DNA of 64,000 bases from contig JAKSJN010000009.1 in the NCBI GenBank assembly GCA_024402135.1, positions 28,459-92,458 on the forward strand, read 5' to 3'. This DNA is from Bacteroidales bacterium (GTDB lineage: Bacteria > Bacteroidota > Bacteroidia > Bacteroidales > UBA932). This document shows, piece after piece, positions 43,087 through 52,659 of the stretch. A program made the translations under genes and the position numbers. Position 1 is the stretch's first letter, and the number at the start of each line of letters is the position of its first letter. A model generated the notes under the pieces. It did no database searches, was not told the origin of the DNA, and worked only from the letters and a program-made list of their open reading frames with translations.

Positions 43087-44010
43087 ATGAAAATCGTATT
43101 TCTCGATGCAGCTACGATGGGAGACACCCCATTGACAGAAATTGCCGGGCTCGGAGAGCTCATCTGCTATGACAATTCTACCCCGGAAGAGGCTCTCGCA
43201 AGAGTCCAGGACTGCGAAGTTCTCATCATCAACAAGGTAAAGGTCACAAAGGATCTCATCGATGCCGCACCAGCCCTCAGACTGATCTGCGAGGCCGCGA
43301 CAGGCACGAACAACATTGACATTCCATACGCTGCATCCAAAGGAATACCGGTACGCAACGTGGCCGCCTATTCAACAGAGGCCGTCGTTCAGGCAACCTT
43401 CATGCACATTCTGTCACTTATGGGCAATGCCCCATATTTCGACGCCAGGGTAAAGGATGGAACCTATTCAGGTTCAGGAATGTTCACCGATCTCACCAAG
43501 CCATTCCGCGAGCTGGACGGAAAGAAGATGGGCATCATCGGCCTGGGTGCCATCGGCAAGAGAGTCGCTGCTGTGGCAAGTGCATTCGGAATGAAGGTAA
43601 GCTATTATTCTACCTCTGGCACAAGCCACTGTTCCGATTACCTTTCAATTTCTCTGGAGCAGCTTATGAGCGAATCGGACGTGATTTCAGTCCACGCTCC
43701 GCTCAATGAAAGGACAGACGGGCTTGTCGGAGAACGCGAACTTGCTCTCATGAAGCCGGAAGCAATCATAGTCAACATGGGACGCGGAGGTATCGTAAAC
43801 GAAAAGGCCCTTGCCGATGCAATAGACACAGCAAGCATAGGAGGAGCTGCGCTCGATGTATTCGTCAAGGAGCCGCTGCCAGCCGACAGTCCCCTCCTCC
43901 ATACCGCTCATCCGGAACTTCTCAGACTTACTCCACACACCGCATGGGCAAGCGTCGAAGCCCGCCAGAGACTGGCACACGGCGTTGCCGAGAACATCAG
44001 GAAGGGCTAG
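43087..44010 (+). CDS. D-2-hydroxyacid dehydrogenase (hydroxypyruvate reductase-like)
   Basis: 307 residues of the D-isomer-specific NAD-dependent family. NAD-binding motif GLGAIGKRV lies near residue 155, and the catalytic Arg/Glu/His trio is seen as VNMGRGGIVNE, DVFVKEPLP and LTPHTAWAS. Relatives reduce hydroxypyruvate or glyoxylate; the true substrate is not readable. ATG at 43087 (MKIVFLDAATMG) is preferred to 43075. It converges with the large outer-membrane gene. Confidence 0.87.
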   Translation: MKIVFLDAATMGDTPLTEIAGLGELICYDNSTPEEALARVQDCEVLIINKVKVTKDLIDAAPALRLICEAATGTNNIDIPYAASKGIPVRNVAAYSTEAVVQATFMHILSLMGNAPYFDARVKDGTYSGSGMFTDLTKPFRELDGKKMGIIGLGAIGKRVAAVASAFGMKVSYYSTSGTSHCSDYLSISLEQLMSESDVISVHAPLNERTDGLVGERELALMKPEAIIVNMGRGGIVNEKALADAIDTASIGGAALDVFVKEPLPADSPLLHTAHPELLRLTPHTAWASVEARQRLAHGVAENIRKG

Positions 44011-44016
44011 TAGCCA

Positions 44017-46914
44017 TCAGTAGGCCATCTGCATCATGGCAGACTGAGCCTTCGTATTCTGCTTTGCACTCATCTTTCCGAAGTTGAAGGACACTCCCGC
44101 AAGGAAGTATCTTCCCATGACGTTGTGATAAGTGTCCTGCATATACTCTGCTGAAGTATGACGGCGCAGTGCCTTTTCATGATTCAGAATATCTGAAACT
44201 GAAAGCCGCACGGTGGCAGACTTTACCGTTTTGCTCAGCCGCAAGTTCCACAGGAACTCGGGTTTGTCATATCCTTCAGAGTATCCGCTGAAGAAATTCG
44301 CCGAGAAATCAGATCCGGCTTCCCAGCCTTTGCCACCCGACCAGAGGAACTCTCCGGTGAGCCTGTAGTTCCATATATTGTTATCAGCCGTCTTGTCAAT
44401 GGAATATCTGCTGATGACATTGCCTGAATAGGCGCCAACGGCGACAGAGCAGTCTCTGGTCCTGTAATCCAGTTTCAGGTCAACGGAATAATCCAGACTT
44501 GTCGTCCTGCTTTCTGCGAATCCACTGTTCCCGCTGTAGAAACGCTCCCCGTCGACGTCTCCCCAGAACCATGACATCGTTCTGTCATAATCGAAGTCTT
44601 CCATGTCCAGCCCTGGAAGACGTGTCTTCGCCTGGTAGCTGATACTGCTGGTATACCTCAGCATCGGCTGGCATGTCAACGTCAGTTTCCTGTCCTGACT
44701 GACAGGCTTTCTATATCCGGCGTAGGACAGAAAGTCGTACCCTGGATATCCAGAGTTGACAGGAATGGCATAACGGACACCGTTCTCGTCAAACCAGCTT
44801 GCATATACAATGTTGTTCCGCATCATGTTTCCCCAGAGCTGAATGCTATGATACGATAGGGTCTTGGGGTCGCTGTGACGGAACTCTGCCGAAACATTCT
44901 GCTGGAAGCCGGTCTTTAGATAGATATTTCCTGCCGTAACCTGAACAGGGTCGCTGACATTCAGGATAGGCATGATCGCGGCACCCATCGGGGTGTCGGG
45001 CCTGCCCCCTGCCGACATGGAGAATGCACTGTTTTCCTTTGACCATCCTATGTCGGCGTATGGAGCAAGATTAACGGCCCATTCCCCTCTTCCCGTCCTG
45101 CTCCCACGCCCTGGAATACCTGAGGATATCTCATTCTTCTCCCGGTCGACCTGCAATCCAAACACAGCCTTGAGACCCTCTTTTTCATACTGCGCAAGCA
45201 CACGCTCCCGAAGTAGCATATCCTTGTTGCCGGACAGGGCAGAATAGCCGTCATTGACACTGCCATCAGCCGTATTGAATGCAGATCTGTCATCCGCCTG
45301 GAATATATAACAGGCAGTCAGACGAGCCTGGATCGCCCATTTTTCGCCAAGCGGCTCCACATAAGAAAGGACTCCTTCCGTTGCCAGATAATCAGTATTG
45401 TTGTAATAATCCAGAGCCATGATATCCGAGCCTTTGACATTCGTTACCTCAGAATACTCCGTACTGAGCACGTCTTTATTTCTGTATGTGAAGTTCCCGC
45501 CGAAAGTCACGCTGCGTCTTGGCTTGCCGAGGTCCCTGACGCCCAGGTTCCAGTCCGTCCTCGTATTGAAGACATCCGCTTCAGACAAGGCAAAGGACCG
45601 GCTGCTGTTGAGATCAACGCCGTTACGTACAGACCGTGAGCTGGAATTCTCCTTTCTCTCCTTTTTCGCGTAATAGAATACAGGTTTTATACTGAACAGG
45701 TACTTTCGCGTATCAATATTCTTGATATAGAAACTTCCGCTTACCCTGTCATCGGAACCGGAACCGCTGTACTCCCCTTCCTTCTCAATATCTGCACCAT
45801 CAGGCTGGAATGAAGTGCGTACAGACATTTCACGCGAATCTTTCATACTGTAGTTGTAAGCTACATTGGCACTTGCCTCCATCCCTTTTATCCTTTCCGT
45901 ATTGCAGTTTACTCCTGCCTGGGCAGAAGTCACCAGGCCGTCCCGTTCAGAGAATGCGTCAATATCGTCGGTTCCAGAATAATAGACCATCGACCCGTTT
46001 CCAGGCTCACTGGCATTCTTCCCATTAGCGACCAATGTAAGCTGATCCTTTTCATCATACCAAGCCGTTATTGCACTCATATTGAAAAGCGACTTTGTAT
46101 CGTCCCTCATCCCTTCTGTCACATTCATCTGAGCCGTCCGTCCTCCCCCTAGCTTTGCATTCCCGAACCATCCTTTCCTATACTGTTCCTTCAGTTCAAC
46201 GTCCATCACCTTCTCTTTTTCATCGTCAGTTCTTACGCCGCTGAACTCGGATTCATCGTTTCCCTTGTCAATGACCCTGATCTTTTCAACCACCTTTGCC
46301 GGAAGATTTTTCAAAGCCATAGCTGGATCATTGAAGAAAAACGTCTTTCCTCCTATCGTTATCTTGTCGACGGGCTCACCATTGACTTTGACGGTTCCGT
46401 CAGGAGCCACTTCCATCCCTGGCATCTTCCTGACGAGGTCCTCGAGCATGGCATCCCCGCCGACATGAAAAGATGAAGCATTGTATGTAATGGTATCACC
46501 TTGCACTGCCATGGCGCGTCCGATTGCAATTACAGATGCGGCCCTGATGGATTCTATATCCTCTTTGAGTTCTATGATTCCAAGACTGTTATTCTCGTGC
46601 CTAAGATTATGAGCCCTCCGGTAGGGCTTGTATCCTACCATCTCCGCATTCAGCAAGTACCAGCCAGATACAATATCTCTGATTTCAATCTCGCCTTTTT
46701 CATTGGATAAGGCAAAGTGGGTTATCGTCGTGTCGCCCTGGGGAATGAGATAGACAGTCGCAAAGCCGAGAGCGGCCTTTGTCTTTGCATCCTGCAGAGA
46801 CAGGTTGAGCGAGACGTTCCGGCTGCGATTGTAGTTTTCCAGGTCAATAACGACCTGTGCATTGAGAGACAGGGCTGACAGCATGAGGGTCAGCAGAGAT
46901 GATAATTTCCGCAC
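44017..46914 (-). CDS. outer-membrane beta-barrel protein with carboxypeptidase-like N-terminal domain
   Basis: 965 residues. A signal peptide (MRKLSSLLTLMLSALSLNA) is followed by a carboxypeptidase-regulatory-like fold (VYLIPQGDTTITHFALSNEKGE) and a plug-like domain (DALEDLVRKMPGMEV-type stretch near residue 155). A long C-terminal barrel ends in repeated aromatic strands. This is the OMP_b-brl_3 type common in Bacteroidales. No SusD partner is seen, so glycan import is not implied. The neighbouring membrane-anchored winged-helix gene, 89 bases upstream on the same strand, may regulate it. Confidence 0.8.
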   Translation of the reverse strand: MRKLSSLLTLMLSALSLNAQVVIDLENYNRSRNVSLNLSLQDAKTKAALGFATVYLIPQGDTTITHFALSNEKGEIEIRDIVSGWYLLNAEMVGYKPYRRAHNLRHENNSLGIIELKEDIESIRAASVIAIGRAMAVQGDTITYNASSFHVGGDAMLEDLVRKMPGMEVAPDGTVKVNGEPVDKITIGGKTFFFNDPAMALKNLPAKVVEKIRVIDKGNDESEFSGVRTDDEKEKVMDVELKEQYRKGWFGNAKLGGGRTAQMNVTEGMRDDTKSLFNMSAITAWYDEKDQLTLVANGKNASEPGNGSMVYYSGTDDIDAFSERDGLVTSAQAGVNCNTERIKGMEASANVAYNYSMKDSREMSVRTSFQPDGADIEKEGEYSGSGSDDRVSGSFYIKNIDTRKYLFSIKPVFYYAKKERKENSSSRSVRNGVDLNSSRSFALSEADVFNTRTDWNLGVRDLGKPRRSVTFGGNFTYRNKDVLSTEYSEVTNVKGSDIMALDYYNNTDYLATEGVLSYVEPLGEKWAIQARLTACYIFQADDRSAFNTADGSVNDGYSALSGNKDMLLRERVLAQYEKEGLKAVFGLQVDREKNEISSGIPGRGSRTGRGEWAVNLAPYADIGWSKENSAFSMSAGGRPDTPMGAAIMPILNVSDPVQVTAGNIYLKTGFQQNVSAEFRHSDPKTLSYHSIQLWGNMMRNNIVYASWFDENGVRYAIPVNSGYPGYDFLSYAGYRKPVSQDRKLTLTCQPMLRYTSSISYQAKTRLPGLDMEDFDYDRTMSWFWGDVDGERFYSGNSGFAESRTTSLDYSVDLKLDYRTRDCSVAVGAYSGNVISRYSIDKTADNNIWNYRLTGEFLWSGGKGWEAGSDFSANFFSGYSEGYDKPEFLWNLRLSKTVKSATVRLSVSDILNHEKALRRHTSAEYMQDTYHNVMGRYFLAGVSFNFGKMSAKQNTKAQSAMMQMAY

Positions 46915-47003
46915 TTTCTATGTATCTTGATCCAGTGCAATGATACATGAGATGTGTGAAAAAGAAGGGAGAAACAGACTGACAATTACCTGACAAATGG
47001 TTG

Positions 47004-47660
47004 TCAGCGCTTTTTCAGACGATATCCAAAGCCTCTTCGGCTCTCAATCTCATATTTGCTGCCGGAAAGGGAGGATTTCAGATGTCTTATGAGAGAGTAA
47101 AGCGTCTCGTCCGGCTGAGGTTTGTTTGGCCAAAGGGCGTTACATATGTCATCCTTCGAAAGCTCTCCGTCCTTGGCGGAAACGAGCATGTCAAAGAGTT
47201 GACGCTGCATCGGCGTGAGCTGACTGAGGACAGGATCCTGTTTTTTTCTCGTCAGTGCCGCAGATCCCAAAAGCCACATGAATGCAAGTGCGGAAAACGC
47301 AACCGGCATACGCTTGTCTGCAATCCCCAGGACGGATGCGAATGAAATGTCAGCGTAACCGCGGACCTCCGTCTCGTCAAGCATCATTATCTCGCTGCAC
47401 AGGCCGACTGACTTGTCACCAGGAAGGCAGTACGAGATATATGTGCTATCCCTAAGTTCCGGAATCGTGAGATTATCCCTGAAAAGCGAAATCGTATCCG
47501 GAGTGATCGCATTGGTATGTATCCTAGCCAAGGTTTCCGAAAGAGCCCGGTTGAGATCGCTCACAATGTACCTGCGTGCATTCTTATAGCTTCTCTCTCC
47601 TGAAAAGATGGCGGCAAGAAACAGGGACACAACAATTATTGAAGACAACTTGCTTTTCAT
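47004..47660 (-). CDS. membrane-anchored winged-helix transcription regulator
   Basis: 218 residues. A transmembrane helix near residues 7-20 (SSIIVVSLFLAAIFSG), a periplasmic domain of about 90 residues, a second helix near 118-135 (VAFSALAFMWLLGSAAL), and a cytoplasmic C-terminal winged helix of the OmpR/ToxR type (LTPMQRQLFDMLVSAKDGELSKDDICNAL). This is the reverse of ToxR, whose DNA-binding part is N-terminal. ATG at 47660 is chosen, as earlier starts would run into the tRNA-Leu sequence. It probably senses an envelope signal and controls the adjacent barrel gene. Confidence 0.78.
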   Translation of the reverse strand: MKSKLSSIIVVSLFLAAIFSGERSYKNARRYIVSDLNRALSETLARIHTNAITPDTISLFRDNLTIPELRDSTYISYCLPGDKSVGLCSEIMMLDETEVRGYADISFASVLGIADKRMPVAFSALAFMWLLGSAALTRKKQDPVLSQLTPMQRQLFDMLVSAKDGELSKDDICNALWPNKPQPDETLYSLIRHLKSSLSGSKYEIESRRGFGYRLKKR

Positions 47661-47718
47661 GGTAAACCACACTGAATATGATAATGGCAAATATAGGCTT
47701 TTTCCCATTCTGATACGC

Positions 47719-47747
47719 AAAAACCCCAGGCATAGCCTGAGGTTTTT
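47719..47747 (-). terminator. terminator after tRNA-Leu(CAG)
   Basis: AAAACC / GGTTTTT with CAGGC/GCCTG inside, followed by T residues on the minus strand. Confidence 0.85.
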
Positions 47748-47751
47748 CGAG

Positions 47752-47834
47752 TGCGCGGGATGAGACTCGAACTCACACGTCGCAATTGACACTAGCTCCT
47801 GAAACTAGCGCGTCTACCATTTCGCCACCCGCGC
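47752..47834 (-). tRNA. tRNA-Leu(CAG)
   Basis: Acceptor GCGCGGG/CCCGCGC, anticodon loop TTCAGGA (anticodon CAG), long class II variable arm, T-arm with GTTCGAGTC. CCA is not encoded. Confidence 0.95.
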
Positions 47835-47905
47835 AAAGTGGAGTGCAAATATACGGATTTTTTCGTAATTGCAAGTCCCGCAGGCCGTTTTTCCTGCCTC
47901 CTGAT

Positions 47906-48694
47906 TCAGAAGCGGATGTCAAAAGACAAGGTATGCTCCCAAGCCTCTGTCCTGACGCGCACATGGTAGTCTGAATAATCTATCTCGATAGTTACATCCT
48001 CAAGAGACCTTGCGGTCCAGTCGTATCCGCTGTCATCAAGGAAACGCCCGACCGGGAATAACCTCAACACTCCGGATGACTCAATTTCAAGGGACAGGGA
48101 ATCGTCATACTGACGCGGAACGCCGACCGTCCATCGTCCACTATTGTCTTTTCTTCCGGCTTCTCCCGCGAGGCAATGGAATTCACCGAGCGCCGGATTT
48201 CCGTCATTGGTCACTCCCCGGACCTTCCCCAGCAATGCCATCGTCCTGGCCTTTCCTGCGCCACTGACAACAAAAGTGATGCATGCGCGGCTGCGATACA
48301 GGTCGACAGTATCTGACACAACAGGAGCTGTCGCATCAAGCATCGCTGAATGGGTCCAGATTTCGGGGCACTCATGGCCGGAAGGGATCAGGAAGTTTCC
48401 TGATTCATCATAATAATCCTCCTTGGCCGAGTATGAAGCGAAACTTTCAAGTAACCGACGAGGGACCTCGATCGAAACCGCGCTGTCTGCATCACACATG
48501 AACACATCACTCCATACAGTTTCTTCCTCCGACTCAAGATGATATCTGACTGGAACATCTGTTGCCCGCAGACCAGGCACTACACGCAGCGGCATGGGGC
48601 ATTCCGATCTATCCTCCTTCACAGTACAGCCAGCAAGCAGCAGGACAATTAGAAACAGCGCCAGAAACGCCTTTGGCGGGAAGCTAGAAGACAT
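47906..48694 (-). CDS. DUF5119/FimB-like lipoprotein
   Basis: 262 residues with a lipoprotein signal (FLALFLIVLLLAGC). The mature start CTVKEDRSECP is the pattern of FimB/Mfa2-type and DUF5119 lipoproteins found in fimbria-related operons of Bacteroidales. The rest is beta-rich. It is the last gene of a three-gene overlapping operon with a DUF3575-like protein. A fimbrial role is suggested by family context only; no fimbrillin gene is present here. Confidence 0.65.
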   Translation of the reverse strand: MSSSFPPKAFLALFLIVLLLAGCTVKEDRSECPMPLRVVPGLRATDVPVRYHLESEEETVWSDVFMCDADSAVSIEVPRRLLESFASYSAKEDYYDESGNFLIPSGHECPEIWTHSAMLDATAPVVSDTVDLYRSRACITFVVSGAGKARTMALLGKVRGVTNDGNPALGEFHCLAGEAGRKDNSGRWTVGVPRQYDDSLSLEIESSGVLRLFPVGRFLDDSGYDWTARSLEDVTIEIDYSDYHVRVRTEAWEHTLSFDIRF

Positions 48695-49253
48695 ACGCGA
48701 TACTTAGAATAAAATCATCCGGAAGAATGAATGATTCTTTCCCGCTATCAATGATACGCCCGCAGCGAGGGCATGTATATCTGGTAAAGAAATCGTATCC
48801 GGCCCAGACTCCAGCACCTGCTCCAACATTGAAATGCTCACTGAGCATATAGCTGTAGCCAATGGAAAGGCCAGCACCTATCCGGTCCCCTTCACGTGTT
48901 TCCGGCGAACGGAAACCACCGATATTGTACTCCTGGTACCTGATCTTTCCTGACAGCCACCATCCGGAATGTATATGCCATGGCCAGAAACCAAGTCCCA
49001 GCGAATATGACTGCTGACGGTTGCGCATCGGTTCACCGGTCTTTGGACGCTGGAATGTAAATGGATTATACCGGACTCCAGCCACTGCTGTCCATCTTCT
49101 CGCAAATCCATATGATGCCTCCACATTCATGGTGCCCATGTTTGCCCACCCCAGCAGGTTGGTAGCTACCGAATACTCCTGCGCCGGCAGTTTCGCTGTC
49201 GAAAACAGCAGTATGAAGGCTGACACGATTATCCTGATCCTATTGTTTGCCAT
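48684..49253 (-). CDS. DUF3575-family exported protein
   Basis: 189 residues from ATG 49253 with a signal peptide (RIIVSAFILLFSTAKLPAQ). The conserved block YSVATNLLGWANMGTMNVEASYGFARRW matches DUF3575, a small outer-membrane barrel-like family often paired with DUF5119. A short CPRCG stretch near the end is unusual for an exported protein. It overlaps both neighbours (11 and 14 bases). Confidence 0.75.
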   Translation of the reverse strand: MANNRIRIIVSAFILLFSTAKLPAQEYSVATNLLGWANMGTMNVEASYGFARRWTAVAGVRYNPFTFQRPKTGEPMRNRQQSYSLGLGFWPWHIHSGWWLSGKIRYQEYNIGGFRSPETREGDRIGAGLSIGYSYMLSEHFNVGAGAGVWAGYDFFTRYTCPRCGRIIDSGKESFILPDDFILSIAYVF

Positions 49254-50823
49254 ATCTGTCAAATGCCTGATTGATTAAACTTTCATACGTTGGATACAGT
49301 TCAGCCAGCTTCTCCCTAAGCTGAGAGACATTGATGACGTCACTGGTGAAGGCTGCGAATATCTTTGAAGCCGTAAGTCCCCTTTCGTCCAGATACATGA
49401 GAATCTGAGGAGAGAACCAGTGCGCCGTACCCTGCACAACAACATCGTCTCCATATCGATTGCGAAGCATCATGTTTTCAAGATAATAAGCCCACATCTC
49501 ACCGAGTTCGCAGTAGCCCGAATCCTTCTCGGTACCCACACCGTAGACAGCCCCAAGAGAGCCGACAAAGGACTCGATTATGAAGCTGATGTACTTGTTC
49601 CAGTAGTCAGTTCCGACTTGCTGGAAATGACTTGCATGAGCCAGTTCATGAACAGTCAGCGAATAGATCGACTTATAGGTATCAGCACCGGACAGACCGA
49701 TGGTGATGTCGGGCATGAAGGTCTGGATGAGGTCCTTGAAAGCGCCAAGATACTTGCTCAGAAGAGTTCCCTCAATGACAGGTCCCTGCTGGAGCATAGG
49801 AGTACTGCTGCTCCCCATTCCATCGAAGAGCCAGATGCGGGTCTGATACGGAGGCTGCGGCAGCTGGTCTTCATCATCATTGCAGCGCTGCCAGTACTCG
49901 TATGCGGCATTGTTGACCACTGAACGGGCAAACAGCTTATGGTCAGATGAAGAATCTATGACGAGATCGACACCCTCTGACGTGTTGGTGCCCATAGTGG
50001 ACATGGACGCAGGAACAAGAAGAAGATTGAATCCTATGGCGAAGGACTTCTGGTTCTTGAACACGATCCTGTACCGCACATCAGAACTGAATTTCTTCTC
50101 GAACTGGTAATAGCCCTCCTCATCTGTATAGGTCGTCGCAAATTTGACAAATGTGTTGCAGCTGATCATGACGCCTGCAAGACCGACCGGGGCTCCCCCA
50201 TTGTGATCGGCATCAACCAATGTGATACGTCCCGAGGGTGATGCGCTTGCTTTTGTTGCAGGCACCAGCATATCCGAATTGCCAGTCAGTTCGAAAGCAG
50301 TCCTTTCGACCAGATTCCAGTCTATGTCATTGCCGGCACGCGTTCCTGATGCATTGTCAGGGATGAAACATTCATCAAGAATCTCGCTTTCTATGCCAGC
50401 CGGGCACTTGAAGCCTGCCGGGACGACAGCATACTGCCAAGTGATTCTGGAATCTTCCAGAGACGGATCGTGATAATAGTCTCCATCCCTGACTATCCTA
50501 TAGTCGACAGGATGGTCAAGAAGGTGCAGACCTGCATCGAGGAGTCTGTCATATTCGTTCTCATTCTTTGGAAGGAAACGCATATACATATCAGTAGGCT
50601 TGATTTCCACTTCCCTTCCTTTGGCAGGATAAGCCTTTGTTACGGCATCCTTCATATTCTTCAATGAATAAGGATCATCCAACTGCTCCCCAAGAACTAT
50701 CATGTCATGGGAAACTTCTCCAAGGCTTTGACCTCCGACATCCGGGTCTCTAAAGTCCGGATCGGTTCCATTACAGGCAGCCAGCAGAATCGCCGACGCT
50801 GCAATCATCATCATTCTTTTCAT
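49240..50823 (-). CDS. lipoprotein with a zinc-metalloprotease-like HExxH motif
   Basis: 527 residues. Lipobox at the start (MKRMMMIAASAILLAAC), a long N-terminal region, a carboxypeptidase-like beta domain around 195-250 (ITLVDADHNGGAPVGLAGV), and a C-terminal region with VHELAHASHFQQVG (HELAH at about 392-396), which would bind zinc. An acidic third ligand may be in the GYCELGEMWAYYLEN stretch. ATG at 50823 is used; the open frame extends to a TTG six bases earlier. It heads the operon with DUF3575 and DUF5119 genes. I know no named family. Confidence 0.65.
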   Translation of the reverse strand: MKRMMMIAASAILLAACNGTDPDFRDPDVGGQSLGEVSHDMIVLGEQLDDPYSLKNMKDAVTKAYPAKGREVEIKPTDMYMRFLPKNENEYDRLLDAGLHLLDHPVDYRIVRDGDYYHDPSLEDSRITWQYAVVPAGFKCPAGIESEILDECFIPDNASGTRAGNDIDWNLVERTAFELTGNSDMLVPATKASASPSGRITLVDADHNGGAPVGLAGVMISCNTFVKFATTYTDEEGYYQFEKKFSSDVRYRIVFKNQKSFAIGFNLLLVPASMSTMGTNTSEGVDLVIDSSSDHKLFARSVVNNAAYEYWQRCNDDEDQLPQPPYQTRIWLFDGMGSSSTPMLQQGPVIEGTLLSKYLGAFKDLIQTFMPDITIGLSGADTYKSIYSLTVHELAHASHFQQVGTDYWNKYISFIIESFVGSLGAVYGVGTEKDSGYCELGEMWAYYLENMMLRNRYGDDVVVQGTAHWFSPQILMYLDERGLTASKIFAAFTSDVINVSQLREKLAELYPTYESLINQAFDRYGKQ

Positions 50824-50928
50824 GGCCAAACAGTTTTTTGCAAAAGTACCGGCAGCTATCCGTGTTTCACAGCTGCTACACGTTTACATCCGTATTCCCT
50901 GCCCGCAGAGCCTTGAAAGGCATAAAAA

Positions 50929-50953
50929 AACCGGTTCCCGCTATGAGAACCGG
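50929..50953 (-). terminator. terminator after deoC
   Basis: AACCGGTTC / GAACCGGT around CCCGCTATGA with a T run on the minus strand. Confidence 0.8.
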
Positions 50954-50987
50954 TCAAATATCCCGATAATTAAAAGAAAAAACTTTC

Positions 50988-51881
50988 CTAGAACACGCTG
51001 ACGGTCTTCTGCTCAATGGCAGACATCAATGCATTTGCCAGGCGGCTTACGCCAAAGCGGAAATGTTCCTTGTCAAGCCACTTGTTTCCAAGGATAGATT
51101 TTACTATTCCGTAGTACGAAAGAGCATCCTTGGCGGTGGAGATGCCGCCGGCGGCCTTGAAGCCGACCATACGGCCAGTCTTCTCGTAGAATTTTGCGAT
51201 ACTCTCGCACATCACATAGGCTGCCACAGGAGTTGCATTTATGCTTACCTTTCCCGTCGATGTCTTGATGAAGTCCGCGCCCTCTTCCATGGCAAGGAAA
51301 GAAGCCTCGGCGATTGCCTCTGGGGTGACAAGCAGACCGGTCTCGAGGATTACCTTCAGCACAACCTTGCGTCCAAGTGAAGCTGCCTTGCTGTCGATGG
51401 CAGCCTTCATTTCGCGTATTTCCTTGCGCGCACGCTCATAGTCACCTGCGAGGAATGCATTGAGAGCAAGAACAATGTCGATCTCATCGGCACCATTCTC
51501 TACAGCAAGTTCACACTCACGCACCTTGACTTCAAGGAATGACTGAGCTGATGGGAAACAGCTTGATACTGCAGTTGCATGAAGTTCAGGATCCTTACGG
51601 TCCGATGCAACGACATTGACAAGATTAGGATAGACGCATACCGATGCCGGGCATGGGTAGTCAGGGAAAAGCGTCTTTACCGAGTTCACCTTGGCGACAA
51701 ATGCCTTTACCGACTTCTCCGTATCATTTGTGGCAAGAGTAGTCACGTCCATGAGCGAGAAACAGTTCTTGAGAACCTCCGGTGTATTCATGGCCTCAAG
51801 ATTTGCGGCCATCATTTCAAGGCTTCTGCCCATAGCTTCCTCGTTAGGGCGGTAACCATACTTGTCAAGCAATTCGTACAT
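50988..51881 (-). CDS. deoC: deoxyribose-phosphate aldolase
   Basis: Splits 2-deoxyribose 5-phosphate into glyceraldehyde 3-phosphate and acetaldehyde. The 297 residues include the Schiff-base lysine in VVLKVILETG and the second lysine region GADFIKTSTGK, then VGFKAAGGIST. ATG at 51881 is chosen because the open frame upstream to 51986 overlaps the radical SAM gene and has no DeoC-like sequence. Confidence 0.95.
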   Translation of the reverse strand: MYELLDKYGYRPNEEAMGRSLEMMAANLEAMNTPEVLKNCFSLMDVTTLATNDTEKSVKAFVAKVNSVKTLFPDYPCPASVCVYPNLVNVVASDRKDPELHATAVSSCFPSAQSFLEVKVRECELAVENGADEIDIVLALNAFLAGDYERARKEIREMKAAIDSKAASLGRKVVLKVILETGLLVTPEAIAEASFLAMEEGADFIKTSTGKVSINATPVAAYVMCESIAKFYEKTGRMVGFKAAGGISTAKDALSYYGIVKSILGNKWLDKEHFRFGVSRLANALMSAIEQKTVSVF

Positions 51882-51903
51882 AGTATTATGTCTAGTAGTT
51901 AAA

Positions 51904-52659
51904 TTATCCTCTGATCTGGATCTTGAAACCTTCCTCCACAAGAGGGGCGACCATTGAGGCCATCTGTTCCTTTGTAAACTTCTCAAGATCCTTCTGCGGT
52001 GTTTCGCGGTCTATGGTATACACCATGACCTCGCGGGGACGCAGTTCCCTTACAATATCCATCCAAGGTCCAAGGACCTCCGGAGATGAGGAATCGAAAT
52101 CGCCGCTTCTCAGGAACATGGTCTGCAGGACGAAGTTGCCGTTGAAGCGCTTAAGATCCTTCACGACCTCTGCGACGATGTAATCACCCTGAGGGTGGTT
52201 TATCTTCTCGGCAAGCACCTCAGAAGGTGCATCCAGCTTCAGTATAGGATTGTCAACCTTGCACAGTGCCTCGAATACTCCATTCCTCGCAATCCTGGTT
52301 GCATTAGAAAGGACAGAGACCTTTGCTTCAGGAAAATACCTGTCGCGCAGTTCGAGTGTGATGTCTATCATCTCCGGGAACTGCGGGTTGAGAGTAGGTT
52401 CTCCATCTCCCGAGAATGTTATCGAGTCGATTCCTGTACCATTGGCAGCACATTCGGAGAGCTTTCTGTCCAGGGCAGTACGAAGTTCATCTGCCGTCGG
52501 CAGACGCTTGTCATCGCGTCCGTCCCTGTTCCATCCACATTCACAGTAGATGCAGTCGAAATTGCACAACTTGCCTTTCTCCGGGAGAAGATTGATTCCC
52601 AGAGATGACCCCAGTCTTCTTGAGAAGATTGGTCCGAACACGAGTTCTTCCCTCATCAT
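51904..52659 (-). CDS. radical SAM protein
   Basis: 251 residues with the [4Fe-4S] motif CNFDCIYCECGW (CxxxCxxC) near residue 32 and the SAM-binding stretch TFSGDGEPTLNP. The compact length and motif order match small radical SAM proteins of unknown reaction that are widespread in anaerobes. It overlaps the DUF4296 gene by four bases and is probably in the operon running from pheT to deoC. Confidence 0.88.
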   Translation of the reverse strand: MMREELVFGPIFSRRLGSSLGINLLPEKGKLCNFDCIYCECGWNRDGRDDKRLPTADELRTALDRKLSECAANGTGIDSITFSGDGEPTLNPQFPEMIDITLELRDRYFPEAKVSVLSNATRIARNGVFEALCKVDNPILKLDAPSEVLAEKINHPQGDYIVAEVVKDLKRFNGNFVLQTMFLRSGDFDSSSPEVLGPWMDIVRELRPREVMVYTIDRETPQKDLEKFTKEQMASMVAPLVEEGFKIQIRG

